Part shown: positions 14,101 to 26,250 of the stretch, piece after piece
Layout: the number at the start of each line of letters is the position of its first letter
How positions within the stretch are numbered: the first letter of the stretch is position 1
Source of the DNA: Scatophagus argus
Lineage: Eukaryota > Chordata > Actinopteri > Scatophagidae
Reading direction: 5' to 3'
DNA length: 64,000 bases
Assembly: GCF_020382885.2 (NCBI RefSeq)
Contig: NC_058499.1
Location: forward strand, 17,345,872 to 17,409,871
Notes under the pieces: model-generated
What the model saw: the letters and a program-made list of their open reading frames with translations, nothing else
Databases searched by the model: none
What the model was told of the DNA's origin: nothing
Translations under genes and position numbers: made by a program

Positions 14101-17100
14101 AGAGCCAGAGCGCACAAACATATCTGTTAAACTGTGACTTTGGCACGAATGATGTTGAAGTTTGAGAAAAAAATAGATTGTGTGTTTTGTAAAACACAGC
14201 TATTCAAGCTTTCTATATTAATCTCTCTTGACTTTGCATCCCACATATCAGCCTCCACTTGGCACTTCTTCCAACTTTTACCTTTTTTATGTGTTCTGCC
14301 GCCTCTCATTTAATTTTTTATTTTTTGTACATCTCTCTCCAGCTGTCAGATAGACTGGCACAAGGGGAAGGATGTGACCGTGAAAACCATTAAGAAGAAA
14401 CAGAAGCATAAAGGCCGTGGCACTGTCCGCACTGTTACCAAACAGGTTCCCAACGACTCATTCTTCAACTTCTTTAATCCTGTCAAAGGTGAGAACTCAC
14501 TCAGAAAAAGACACCCAAAATGTAGTGGATTTCTCTGGATGCTTGAATGTAACATTCAAAGCAAAAATCCCTTCTTCTTTCAGTGACTTATTTATGCATG
14601 TGACATAAAAGTAAACATTTAAATTCTTAGCTTTCCTCTTTTAGTTGTGTATGCACTGGCATTGTGCATAAACCTCTTGGACAAACCCTGTATCACTGAA
14701 AGCTCAGAAAGGGAGAGGCACACACATACACACCTGCTTGACATTCAACATGTTTTTGCATGTATGTCAATGTGGTTTCATCATTGGTCACCGCATTAAG
14801 CTGAATTCAACAGCAGGTGGCACCAGACACTTAGACTGTGTCAGATTTTGCAGTTCTGCTTTGTGTACTTGAACAGTCCACAGCCTGTTGCTTATTAATG
14901 TTGAACTTTGTACATGTAGCTGTGCTCACTGGGGTGTCAAACTTATACATCATCTTTGGTTTTACTGTTCCATCTTAGAAAGCTGAGAAGTTCTTGTATT
15001 GCTAAATAACGAGTTGAAGTCTTGGCTAAAACTTAAGGGGAAATTGTGAGACCACTCAAAAAACAAGAGTGTAGCTCTACTGTACGCATTTAACAAATCA
15101 GTTGTGAGTGTTAAGTTTATATATAACTCTTCTTTTGAGAGTAAACCTCCCAAAGAACTTCAAAAGAATAAATGAACACTGGACTTCTTTATCTTTTCTA
15201 ACTTAAGGCCCACTTCTCATTGTGAAATATTTCCAAAGACCACCTTCCCAACTTAAGAAGAAAAAAATAAGATGACAAGGAAGAGGAAAGAAGGAAAAAA
15301 TAGACTGGGCTGTGTCTGGTTTTCACCACCCTCAGCGCAGTGTTTACTGCTAACCATCACTCCCTGACATTTTGAATCCAAACTGAATATATTCAGGGTA
15401 GTATTTCCTCACCATGGGCTTTGGGGCTTTTACTGGCACAGTTTCCTTCACATGTTTGTTTGATATTTCATGTTTAGTGTGGTGAAATTCAAGTGTAATT
15501 GGTGCATGATGCATTTTAGTCTGACTTTTTTCAATTCCTGAGCACATTTAGATATAAGTTTGTAAATTACAAAAAAAAGGGTAAGTTTAATCTAAACTTT
15601 TGGCAGTAAAACTGACTGAGTGAGGTCTACCAATTGGTTAAGAATGGCTGCTCTAACATTTTCAACAAGAGTGAGGGAATAGCCTCTTACATTTTCATAA
15701 TTTTGTCTGATAAAACCCATAGTATATTAGGTGATATTGAAGTCTCTAATCTTTGAATACAGTGACGGTTTCACTAGGATCAGATATCTTGAAACGAGTC
15801 ATTATCACTCAAAGAAGCAGTAGTTTAGGCAGCATGTGCCTTTATTTTAATGACTGTCGTCTTTGCTGTGTAGTCTGCTTACCTGTCAGACATGCCTGGA
15901 CTTATTCTGACTTTCACAAGTCGACCTGATCACTCATTGGCTGAGCAAGTGTTTGTCTTACTGGTTCAGTCGAAGCCTCAGTATATGAATGGTGACTATA
16001 AATAGATCGTTCAGGTGTTCAGTTTTAGGGTGGGTTCTTGGTTGTCCATTCGTGACTAATCATCCCAGGCTGATCATGTGAACATGTGCACAAAGTTCAT
16101 GTCACTCGACTGCTGTGGAGTTCATGAATCTATAAACTGAGTATTTATTGTGCATACAGTATTTTTATTAAATTGAATTAGAGAGTAGATGTAAACTTAA
16201 ACACTGTTTTTATGGGAAATTAGTTTTGTCTTTTTTGTGTATCTCAGCAAGTGTGTAACAAGCAATATATGTAGTATAAGTAAGTTTGTCTACCAGAGAG
16301 CACTGACAAGTTTAACTCTGACTGACTGGTGATTTAAGTAAAAACAGTGAAATGTTATCAGCCTCAAAATTACTGTATTGTTTCAGCTTTAATTGTAAGC
16401 TCTGCCGATTTGCTTTCCTTCAGTGTGCGATGTCAGTTGATGCTCATATTTGTTATGTACAGTAACGTGCGGTGAGGTTTGTGGTTGGGGAAGCACTGAC
16501 TTTCAAAGTCAGATTTACAAACATATAATTCTAATAAAATAGCGTAAATTCAGTCAAAGAATTTTAGGTGTATTGGATTGTTTGGTTATTGTTGTTGTTT
16601 TAACTTTAGCAAAAGTAAACCACGTATTAAACTCTTGACCTTCAGGCTCACTATCGCCCCCGTCTGTGAGGCAGAGGTACTTGCTGCTATTTCTTTGTGG
16701 TTTTGTGTTCTTGTGCAGAAAGAAAAAACACATACTCAAAAACCAGTGTTTTATAGGAAAATTAGATAAAGTAACAGAAATGGAGACCACTGTGCAGTAA
16801 TGCCAACAGCAGATCCTATAGCTAAGATTGTACATTTGCTTAGGAAAATTTGTGTCATTTTGCTCCGATATTTATATCTTCAGTTTATTGTGTGTCACAC
16901 CCTGTTTTTTTCCTTAACAACAGGACTAAGCCACAGCGGTTTTAACTTCACATACTGTTTAATTTATAAGTAAGGTAATTAATAAGTAAGGTACAGCACC
17001 TTGTACATGTTGCAAGCAGTTTCCTCTAATACAGTGCTGTTGAAAGAAGAGGAAGGATGGGATGAGGTCACCAGTGGAGTGCAGCTGTTTGCTAACAGGC

Positions 17101-20100
17101 TTGTCACTTTGTGAGGATGATGCGGCCCTGCATTGTGATGTCATTAATAATGAGCAAAGTTACTGCCTTGAATGGGCCTTTGTATTTTTGTTGAATTACA
17201 CACGAGATCCCAAAGCTGCCCTGTGAACGCTATTAGAAAACAAATGTCACACCTATGACTGATACGTCTAAATAATCATTTTCACAAGAAAGTGCCATTT
17301 TAAAATCCAGTTTTTACATTTCTATTCATATCTTTACTCTCACTTTCCTTGTAAAGCAGTGCATTGTGGTGTTTATTACTTAAATTGTATGTTCTTTTTG
17401 TTACAGCTTCACCAGATGGAGAAATGGTGAGTACAATGTAGCTTATTCTTCATTAAAAAACACATCACCACCTGTTTTTATTGCGTCTTCCTTTACCATC
17501 AATCTGTTGGATTTGTGGCTGTCTTAAAATGGCGTCTTTGTGTTCTTGTTTTATAGGACGAAGACTCTGAGTTCACCCTAGCCACAGACTTTGAGATTGG
17601 TCATTTCTTCCGTGAGAGAATAGTTCCCAGAGCAGTGCTGTATTTCACTGGAGAGGCTCTGGAAGATGATGAGAGTGTGAGTGTTTTTCCTCCAGTACGC
17701 ACGCACGCACGCACACACACACACACACATACACACACACACAGTGTAGATTTTCATGCCCAATGGGGACATTACATAGACTTACATTCAGTTCCTGTAG
17801 ACTTACTCAAATCAAAACCATAACTTGCCTAACCTTAACCTTTACCCTAACCTTAACCTAAACCTCATACTCAACCCAACCTAAAACCAAGTCTTCACTC
17901 TAAAAATGATTCATTTCCCCATGCGGACTTGCATTTTGTCCCCATAAATAAGGCGGGTCCTCACAATTTGATTGTGTAAACAGATTTTTGTCCTCACAGC
18001 TACAGGATTGCATACACACACACAAATCTTTTGGGTATATGTACAAGTTAATTTTTATTTTTATTTTTTTTAAACACAGTTTGAAGAGGAGGAGCTGGAC
18101 GAGGGAGATGAAGAGGTTAGTAAATACCACTTTGACTTACAAAATTTCTCACTGAATTTTTATATACCAGAAAGCTGAGGGCTGTACGAAGAAGAATTTG
18201 TGTTTTTTTGAGGTAACAGCAATGTTAACTCTGGTTTTTCCATTGTTGAAGCTGGTTCACTCCATACTCCACACCATAGTAACATAGATTGGCTTGCATT
18301 ATAAATTTATTGCAGGTACTTGTATGCTGTGGGATATATTGAGAAAATGACCGTAGAGGGTTTGGTTAATCCATGTTTGACAGTATATATGTTTTCATTC
18401 TGAGTAGGACAGTGTTTAAGTGGCTGGTGTCAAACACATTTCATTTTGCTTTTGTTAACCAGTATTACCTCACAGCAGAAATTGAAGCTCTAAAGCTCTA
18501 TACTTGTTGCACTTATAAGATATGATAGTAATCCTACTTATGGCTTTAAATTACCTTTTTAGTTTTTACTCCGTTTCACACTGCTGGGCTTGCAGCTAAA
18601 AGAATAAGGCTAATTAATATAATGGAACACACAAATGCAATTATAATCAGATGTACTTGTGTCCTAATGACAGGGCGGTGATATTAAGAGCTGAAAGGGA
18701 CTTAAAGCCACTGCTGCTGCTTCTTCTTGACATTTTGAGCACACATCTTCCTCAGACTGCTTGTGGCATGTGTGTCTTTTTCATTGTGTTTGCTCAGACA
18801 TTATAAGCCTATTAATCTTACAGTCTGAGATTTGTTATCTGCTTTCCTTTTTGTACTTTATACTTGGCAGTTACAGAAGGGCTGCTCTCAACTTGGATTT
18901 TTTGTTTAACTTATTCATATTTGTCTAACATTAAAATTTGTTCTTGGTTTTGTAAAAATATCCCACTCTGTTGCCAGTAGGTTTGCAGTTGCTCATGTGC
19001 TGCACCGCCTCTTTCGCATGAACGTGCTTATGGACACGTTGGGAAATCCTGCTTTGACTTATTAAGTTGTATCACTGCTAAACCATACAATAATAATTTG
19101 TTAAATGACCTATAATGATTTTGTCTTTTTGTCTCAGGAGCAAGATGAGGAGGGTGATGATGACGATGACGAGGGAGACTTTGACCCCAAGGTCAGAATG
19201 AATTCTTGACTTGTTTTTCTGCTGTGATTATTGATTGTGCAAGTGCTAGTGATGCATTTTTACATTATTTTTAATCGTTTTCCGTGTGAGTACTTTTATT
19301 GGTGCAGAGATGGTGTTATGTGGCCAGCCAGTGAGTTAAGCATTTAGACAAGGTCACCAGCCATTACATGTGGGACACACAGTAAGCTGAAGCTCACTCC
19401 TACTCTAATGACTTCGTGAATTTATAACATGCATTATTTTATTTGTTTCTAGAAAAGCAGAGCATCACTTCCTCTGTAACAGCACTGTTTTTAACAGCCC
19501 TTTTGGTTAACAATGGAGCTGAAAGGAAGCAACCTTCAGTGTGTCTCTGCTTTTACGTTCTCATAGTGGAACATCATGCACACATCTGCAGAGATGAACT
19601 CTGTTGTCATGTTGGTCTTTGGTTTATTTTGAGAGAAAGACTTGTACGGTTGCACCAGGCAGTGAATGCACTCAGGAGATGCCATTGCAAACATCACCTG
19701 ACTAATTAAAAGTTGCTTACTAACAATGCGCAGAGTTCTTCAGTTGTATCTCAGATTTCCTCCTCAGGCTCAGACATACATTGTGTCTTGCCTATGGAAG
19801 ACTTTAAGAGGTGTGTTTTTGTTTTTTTGTTTTTTACGTAATGACAGTCAGTGAAAGAGTCATCTATTATGGGGTTTAGTTTGTTTGAGATGACCCATAA
19901 TGAGCTATGCTCCATTCTGATAGTGAGTGGGTGCATAACGTCGTCTGGAGTGACCAGCATTGCTGCTTTGTCTGCCAGTGAGTTTCTTTAGTAGCTCGTT
20001 GTAGTGGGTTTCTCTCCTCATGGTACCTGTTCAGTTATTGATTTTACTTCAGGAATTCATGTGTGCTCATTCACCAACTTGAGCAATATTTCACTCACTC

Positions 20101-20626
20101 ATGCTCACTGTTGTTTCTGAATGTGATGATTAAACTTGTGCATATTGTTGTCTCTCCCTCCCCTGGATTCCCCTTCATTACAGGCATAATCAATCATTCT
20201 CACCCAATGCATTTCTAGGTAAGGGAGAAATAAGGATGGCGTCCCATACCCATTATACACTTTGGTTTATTATTCTGGCTGCTTCTCTTTCACTACATCC
20301 TTTATTCTCCCAGTAGTCCAAGGTTTTTTGGACCCTCAGCTCACATCTTGGGTAGATACAGCTTCTGTTCTCCCTGTCCTATCTTTGCCCTTTCCATCGG
20401 TTTGTTTTTCCTCCTTTTCCCCCATCCCAGTTTTCTAACATTATTCCTTCGCTTGAACAAACCAGATTAAAAAAATCTTTAGTGTCTGCTTACTCGTAAG
20501 CTTTTTCTAGTTGCTAGTTAATGCCCGGTGGCTTCATTAGCTGTCAGTCTTGATGTTTTCTTATTTTTTTTTCTTTGTTCCCTACAGAAAGAACAGCCCC
20601 AGCCTGCCGAATGCAAACAGCAGTAA
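11145..20626 (+). CDS. nap1l4: Nucleosome assembly protein 1-like 4 (histone chaperone), 13 coding exons
   Basis: NAP-family chaperone that binds H2A-H2B and linker histones and shuttles them for nucleosome assembly. Coding exons: 11145-11160, 11515-11587, 12301-12445, 13022-13108, 13558-13692, 13791-13862, 13958-14097, 14343-14488, 17407-17426, 17557-17676, 18080-18115, 19138-19191, 20588-20626. All junctions are GT-AG and the phases add to 1083 nt (360 aa). Visible: dimerisation helix with IEAKFYEEVHELERKYA (exon 3), DPKGIPEFWLTIF (exon 5), basic hairpin IKKKQKHK at about residues 239-246, DFEIGHFFRERIVPRAVLYF (exon 10), acidic tail in exons 11-12, and C-terminal CKQQ, a possible prenylation box. 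DEDSEFTLA and the RRD-VTG-VEPTD segment favour L4 over L1. The ATG has G at -3 and +4. The N-terminus is atypical: the expected LAALQERL segment is absent. Length is close to human NAP1L4 (375 aa). Confidence 0.93.
12846..12868. repeat. (TG)n microsatellite in nap1l4 intron
   Basis: A run of TG dinucleotides just after 'gtcag'. The start of the next exon (13022) is also preceded by a TG/TCTG tract that serves as its pyrimidine-rich acceptor region. Confidence 0.8.
16458..16800 (+). repeat. Probable degraded DNA-transposon-derived repeat in nap1l4 intron
   Basis: The segment opens with 'cagtaacgtgcggtgaggt', followed by 'agcactgactttcaaagtc' and later 'ttgaccttcaggctcacta' and 'tcgcccccgtctgtgaggc'. 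I remember this order from an interspersed repeat common in fish. No transposase coding is visible and the 3' boundary is uncertain. Confidence 0.4.
17407..17426 (+). other. nap1l4: 20-nt microexon of nap1l4
   Basis: The acceptor 'gttacag' and donor 'gtgagt' bound a 20-nt exon encoding (A)SPDGEM. It supplies the linker between the FFNFFNPVK segment and DEDSEF, at the same place as ASGDGES in mammalian NAP1L4. It restores phase 0 after exon 8. It sits behind a 2.9-kb intron, the largest of the gene's early half. Confidence 0.8.
17698..18030 (+). repeat. CA microsatellite plus 'ccttaaccctaacc' dispersed repeat in nap1l4 intron
   Basis: An (ACGC)n/(AC)n tract (about 17698-17742) leads into 'ggggacattacatagactt', then a run of ccttaacc/cctaacc units (about 17826-17890), then 'tccccataaataaggcggg' and 'tcctcacaatttga', ending at a second short CA tract near 18015. 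It is a familiar teleost repeat. The telomere-like units are internal to it and do not indicate an old chromosome end. Confidence 0.65.
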
Positions 20627-22300
20627 CCATGGTGATCAGGGGAGGTGGAGACCTGCTGTCCTTCAAATCAGCTCTTAACCAATCAGCAAGCTCTCCTACT
20701 CTTGCAGGCTCTACCCTTTTATGAACTTTCATCTGAATGCAATAGAACGCAAACCAAACTGCGTTTTTACTATGTGCATGACTTCTTTTTCTTTTGTCTT
20801 GCGCCCATTTCATCCCTTTTTATTTAGTCTCATTTGAATTCAAAGCGGGAAGTGACTTGACTCTAATTATAATACCATGCTATCACATAGGGACAGTCTT
20901 CTTCTTTTGGTAAGGTGGAGTAGGATGCTACTGCCAAGAACCTCTGAACTTCATAGTATGGAAGAGAAAAGATAGGAAAGAAATGGTTCCACAGCTTAAG
21001 TTATCATGGAAATAAATCAGTTACTCAGGGTTTTTTAATGCCAACAAGAGAAGAAGCGTAAGTTTACCAGGAAACTGCTGAACAAGTTTGACTTTCACTG
21101 GGGTTACTGCAGTATTTTTCTTTTGTTATGGTGTTTTTTAAAAGACATACAATGTATCATTTTGAATTTAATTTACTTTTTTAAATGTTCATTGTCATGT
21201 CATTGGACTATTTATTCTAGTGTCATGCAGCTGTATTAAGTGGTGCATTTTGGGAACTCTTGAGGCCCAGCTGCAGTACAATGCTCATTCTTACTGGCTC
21301 AAATCTTGTTTGGGCTTAGCAGGTCGGCAAAATGCAAATACTGCCAAGTCAAGGTTTTTATTATTGTCATTATTATGATTATTATTATTATTATTATTAT
21401 TATCATCAACAACAACATGAATCTCAGACATTGAACAGTTGTGTTCTACTTCAGTACTGCTCACCCAGCCGTATTGGGCTTAACAAGCATTTAAACTGAG
21501 CACTTGAGTGGACTCAACATTAATTAAGATCATGTGAGGTCGTACTTCTGTCTTGTATTGTTTTTTCCAGTTTGCCCCATCACTCCTGAAATGCTCTTTG
21601 AACTCATGTTAACAAGCATTATAGCAATTTACGAAATCCATGCTTTTGAAAAGCAGACACGTCTGTCTACATAGTTTGTTTGAACTTGTTGGATTTTCCC
21701 AGCCTAAGTATCACATCCAGTCTGGTAAACACATTTAAGCTGACAGTGGCTAACTGCAGCCTGTTGTGGTAAATTAACATGTCATTTTAAGTCCATGATG
21801 GGACAGTGCCAACAAACCAAAATGAAAGACAAACCACACCGTCCTCTTTTATTGAATTGTTTGCCAATTGTCATTAACACAGTGTAATCTAATTCTGCAT
21901 TTGAAGTTGTTTAAGAATATATAACCATTTCTGTTATTGTCTAATGATTCAGTAGAATGTCTGTGGAAAACAAATAGAAGAGATTGCCAATGTATTTTAT
22001 ATACTGCACTTGGATTTTGGCCGTTTGGTTGGACATGTTTGCCTGGTGACTGGTCAGCGATGGCAGTCACAGCGAAAATAACACCCACCCCTCCTCTCTT
22101 TTTAAAAAGAACGATTGTAGATCTTGTTGAACAGATCTCTTAAGAGCCACGGTTGACATCTTCAAATCTCCCACATTGGACCGTGTGCTAGCAATGGCCT
22201 TAACTGGTTCTTATTCACAATTTGTTACTTGCGCAATATTTCTTTTCAATTTGTACAGAGTTAGTTAAAATATTCTATTAAAGTTGTGCAACATGGAAAT
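20627..22300 (+). other. nap1l4: nap1l4 3' untranslated region with poly(A) signal
   Basis: The final exon continues past the TAA at 20626. An ATTAAA hexamer at 22277-22282 is followed by a GT-rich stretch ('ctgtgtgtgtcctctgttc') suited to cleavage at about 22300. The UTR contains an (ATT)n tract around 21376-21404. The end is inferred from signals only. Confidence 0.5.
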
Positions 22301-24825
22301 CTGTTTTCTGTGTGTGTCCTCTGTTCTCTTTTTGGTTGATTGTCTCCTCAAAAAGTAAAAGTAATGAGTAAAGCTTAGTGATGAAAAAAAAATAACACTA
22401 AGTTTGTGTAGCTGCACAGCATCTTTCTCATTTTTTGTCTCATTAAGAGTCTCACAAATCCCTGAGATTAATTTTGCGTGTTGTTGAAAGGTTGGAAACC
22501 ACTGGTCTACACATTTTATGACTAATTTAAGATGTAGATGGTGAGGAAAAGTGAGACTTTTGTCTTTGTCCAAGTGCTGCTGATGCCTGTAGTGCCTTTT
22601 TCACAGCACGCATTCTGACTTATAGTGGCAAAAGTACAGGTGTTAAACCATAATGCTAACAAATAGATTGTTAGTGTATTCAAATGTCCATGAACAGTAA
22701 AAGGACCCTGAAACTGAGCCAGCTAAATGGAATTCAGCCATTCTTCATTGTATTTACACATTGTACTTTTGTGCGTCCTGTCTGCAGTGAAAATGGCACA
22801 TCATCACTCATCAGCCAGCTGCACCACTCTGACAGCAACAAACTGGACGTACTGAGCAGCTCTCAACATCTTACTGTAGAGCGATTATGTGCTCAGATAA
22901 CTTTCCCTGGCTGAATTCACAGGCTGTTGACAGAAACACAATGTTACTGGGCACTGAACAGCCACACACTGAGTTTACTATGAGGCACCAGGTGACGATT
23001 TGCAGATGATTAGCAGGAGCTTAAAGCAAAGCATGCAGTCTTTTTGGCCTTAGAATGTGGGAACTGGCCCTTTTCTTCCTCACCAACACCACAGTGACTT
23101 TGTGACAGCATGGTGGTATCCACTGCTGGAGGAATTTGCTGACAGTCTGCCAAACATCAGGAAAGACAACCAGAATGCCTGGAATTCAGTCTTGCAGATA
23201 GAGAAAACACGTACGTCCTCTGACAGACCCTTGTAATGCATTGTGGGAGATAAAGGCTGCGTGCTCTGGAGTTTCTGGAGGAGGATGGCGACACCGTGTC
23301 CTAGCAACCCAGGTTTTCTGCTGACTGCTGAAAAACAGGTGCCTTCTTATCCTGTCACTTTATCCAGCGACACTTAAAACTGCATGAGCTGATGTTTCTG
23401 TCTTCATCGGAACACAAGTGACATGTGACAGGGTGAGAAAGCAAAGGTCTGGATAAGATCAAGTTCTCGATAAGGGCTGGATCACTGCCAACACTTCAGT
23501 CCCCTTTATTAATAATAATAAACATGTATAAGGTAGTTTTGACGTTTTGGAGGGAATGAGTGGGCAGCAGTGAATTGTGATCCTTCAGTTTTCCACATCA
23601 GGCTGACCACAAACTGAAATCTCTCTACAGTCCTTTTGTAATTTTTGGGTCATTTTGCTCTGCAGACTTGTGAACAAGACATTATTCATACTCAGGCTGC
23701 TGTGCGGGGGTTTGAGGATTGCTTCACTATAACAAGGAGTCCAGTTGTGCGTGTCTTATTTATGTGCTTCAGCAACACAGTTAGGAAAATGGGGCTGTTG
23801 GACATTTGCCTGCTTCCAGTTTGCACTGAAAATTGATATTTAAGCTGTATGTGTCAACTAGACACCAGCGTCAACCACTATAACAAAATGACATTAGAGA
23901 CCAGTGCAGTAATTCAGCAGTAATACACTCTTATGAAATGTCGTGGTTTGAGGCTACAAAAGACTCTTCTGTTTGTACATTGAGAAATGTTTTTGTCTTT
24001 TGACATTTAGACTTCAGGACAAACCAGGAGTTTTCGAGGCTGAGCTCCATAGAGTGAGAAAATTGAAGTGAGACTTTAATATCTGTGCTCTCTTTTAAAT
24101 CCTTTGCATGCTACTCCTCAGCTGTCTGCGGTTTTCTCAAGTGTGTGTGCGCATGGATGAATGGACAAAGAGGTTGTTAAACATGTATCAACAACGCATG
24201 TAGAAGTTTGGTGGACTCAAAGGGAGATGATTTCTGAGCTGTGCATATGAGCAGCACAGTAGAACAAAGGAAAGTATTCAGACTGCAGGGATTATCCCTA
24301 AATGATGCCTTCTGCCATCCTCTCATCCTCATCCAGCAGAAGCGTAAGAGGTGCAGTCTTCTTCCGACCTTCCTTCCAGCTGCAGCTGCACCCACTATCC
24401 CACTCTTGGCCCCAAGGTGCTCTTGGCAAAGCCTCTACGTGAGTGTGCGTGAACGAGTTTGTCTGTGTGGGGTCTTTTGTATCATCGTCTCCCAGTCGGA
24501 AGTGATGTGAGCGAGACTGAGTTCCAGAGAATGAAAGGAATAGAGAGTTGCTTTATGCTGCTGACGCCGGGTTGGTCGGCACAACTGAATGAACTGAACT
24601 GGAAGCGAGATAAAGAGCCCATTAGTGCTTAGATCTGATAACGTTACTGATGGTGTTGACAAAAGAACTCGCAGCTTTGCACACAGTTTGATCTTTCCAT
24701 CGGTTTATGTGGTAGTGTATGAATTACAAAATTAAAGTTAGTGTCTCATTATTTTCTTTATTCAAACTTGCTAGCAGCAGCGCTCTGTCGATGGCGCTGA
24801 TGGTCAGTCGGTCCACCTCTTTCAC

Positions 24826-25230
24826 TGAAATATCTCAACTAACACAACACAATAATAACACAACTATTGGATAAATTTTCATCAACCGTCACTCAAATAT
24901 TCATTCATGGTGCCCTTAGGATAAATCCCAGCGACATTTGTGATCTCCTGACTTTTGTCTCTAATGCTACTATGACAGTGAACAGTGTGAATTTTAGATT
25001 TTGTAGTTTATGACCAAACACCTGTCAGACCCATGACCTTTCCATCAGCCTCAGTTATACTGTGTGTAGTACTAACTAGCAAATGTCAGCATCCTAACAG
25101 ATGAAAAAATTATGGCAAACATGCTAACACGGTACCTGCTAAACATCAGCATGAAAGCTTTATGTTGTTTAATGGAAGTCTACTACTCACTGAGCCGCCC
25201 ACTGGTGTTAGCACAATAACCAGCAAATTG
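24826..25230 (-). repeat. Dispersed teleost repeat, copy A
   Basis: Motifs in order: 'aatatctcaacta', 'aactattggataaattttc', 'tattcattcatggtgccct', 'aaatcccagcgacatttgt', 'aatgtcagcatcctaacag', 'aaacatcagcatgaaagct'. This is the reverse orientation of the repeat at 39.3-39.75 kb and matches a very common percomorph interspersed repeat. It is diverged, so it is an old insertion. Confidence 0.6.
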
Positions 25231-26103
25231 AACCCCTAATGTCAGCCACACCTCAGATCTGCTGCAAACGATTTTGATGTATTTTTTGATGGGCATTTTA
25301 TGCATTCTGGAAGCAAGAGGGCTGAACAAAAACAGCTCTCTTTCTCTGTTAGTGTGAGATCTGTTTATTGTTAAGCAGATTATTCTGAAATCTCAGCAGA
25401 AAAATGTCCCACTGGACCCAAAGCCTTTTGATCTGACCGTCCAAAGTGAAAACAAAAACTCCTCCAAAGGAGTGTTGCTCCAAAAATGCATCTTCCTGGA
25501 GTTTTTAGCTCTAACATGTTGGTGTAAGATGGTTAACACAAGAAAGGACAAAGTCAGGTGATCTTCGCCATCCCTTGTAACAATAATAAACACTTCAGTG
25601 ATCTCAATTAAGTTACGTACATAAGTTAGTGATACCAGACTGTCCTTCTGGACCGATGGGCCATCAGAGCAATGGCTGTTTATTCAGGAAATGCTGTCAG
25701 ACAAATGGGCTTTCGGTTCAGTAGTACTATTGGGATTTCAAAAAATAGAAGTAAGCGATTAAATTTGATGTAACTCATCATGTAGTGCAATAAATCAAAG
25801 CTCAGCAAATGAATGAGCAGTAAAAATGCAAAGAAGGCAGCTCAGCTGTCACTTAAACCTCTCCTGACAGCAACTGCCATGCATAAACAAGACCTGCCAC
25901 ACACTGCAGAGCGCTCATGGGAACTCTGTTCAGGAACTGTGCTGCACAATCTTCTTCAGGAGAGAATAAACAAGGTCACTACTAACTGGGTTTCACAATA
26001 CCTTTTCCATCATCTCAGGCCAGCACTCTCAAATCCCCCAAGATCTTCCAGCGATGGATTTTTGACAAATGTTGGCAGAAAACACAATCTGTGTCTTGTT
26101 TCT

Positions 26104-26250
26104 TTTTCTTTTTTGACCCACTCATTTCAGGCTGGAGCATGTCCAGGCTACCTGACTGGCATGTCTTTGGACATGCAGGATGAGGAGGATGTGCAAAGTG
26201 TAGAGAAAAGACCAGGATGTGGAATCAAACCCGAGCAGACCACTGAGTAA
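26104..26250 (+). repeat. Possible fragment of a dispersed repeat
   Basis: 'catgtctttggacatgcag', 'agagaaaagaccaggatgt' and 'ggaatcaaacccgagcaga' resemble the right half of the repeat at 4545-4858 (motif '...attcgagcctggaaccc...'). Similarity is partial and judged by eye. Confidence 0.35.

Noticed and set aside
17820..17890. Interstitial telomere scar from a chromosome fusion
   Set aside because: The units are irregular, and the flanks match a dispersed repeat found at many loci, so a fusion scar is not needed to explain it.
25813..26250. 145-codon plus-strand frame
   Set aside because: Low-quality composition, and its second half overlaps a probable repeat fragment. No conserved domain.
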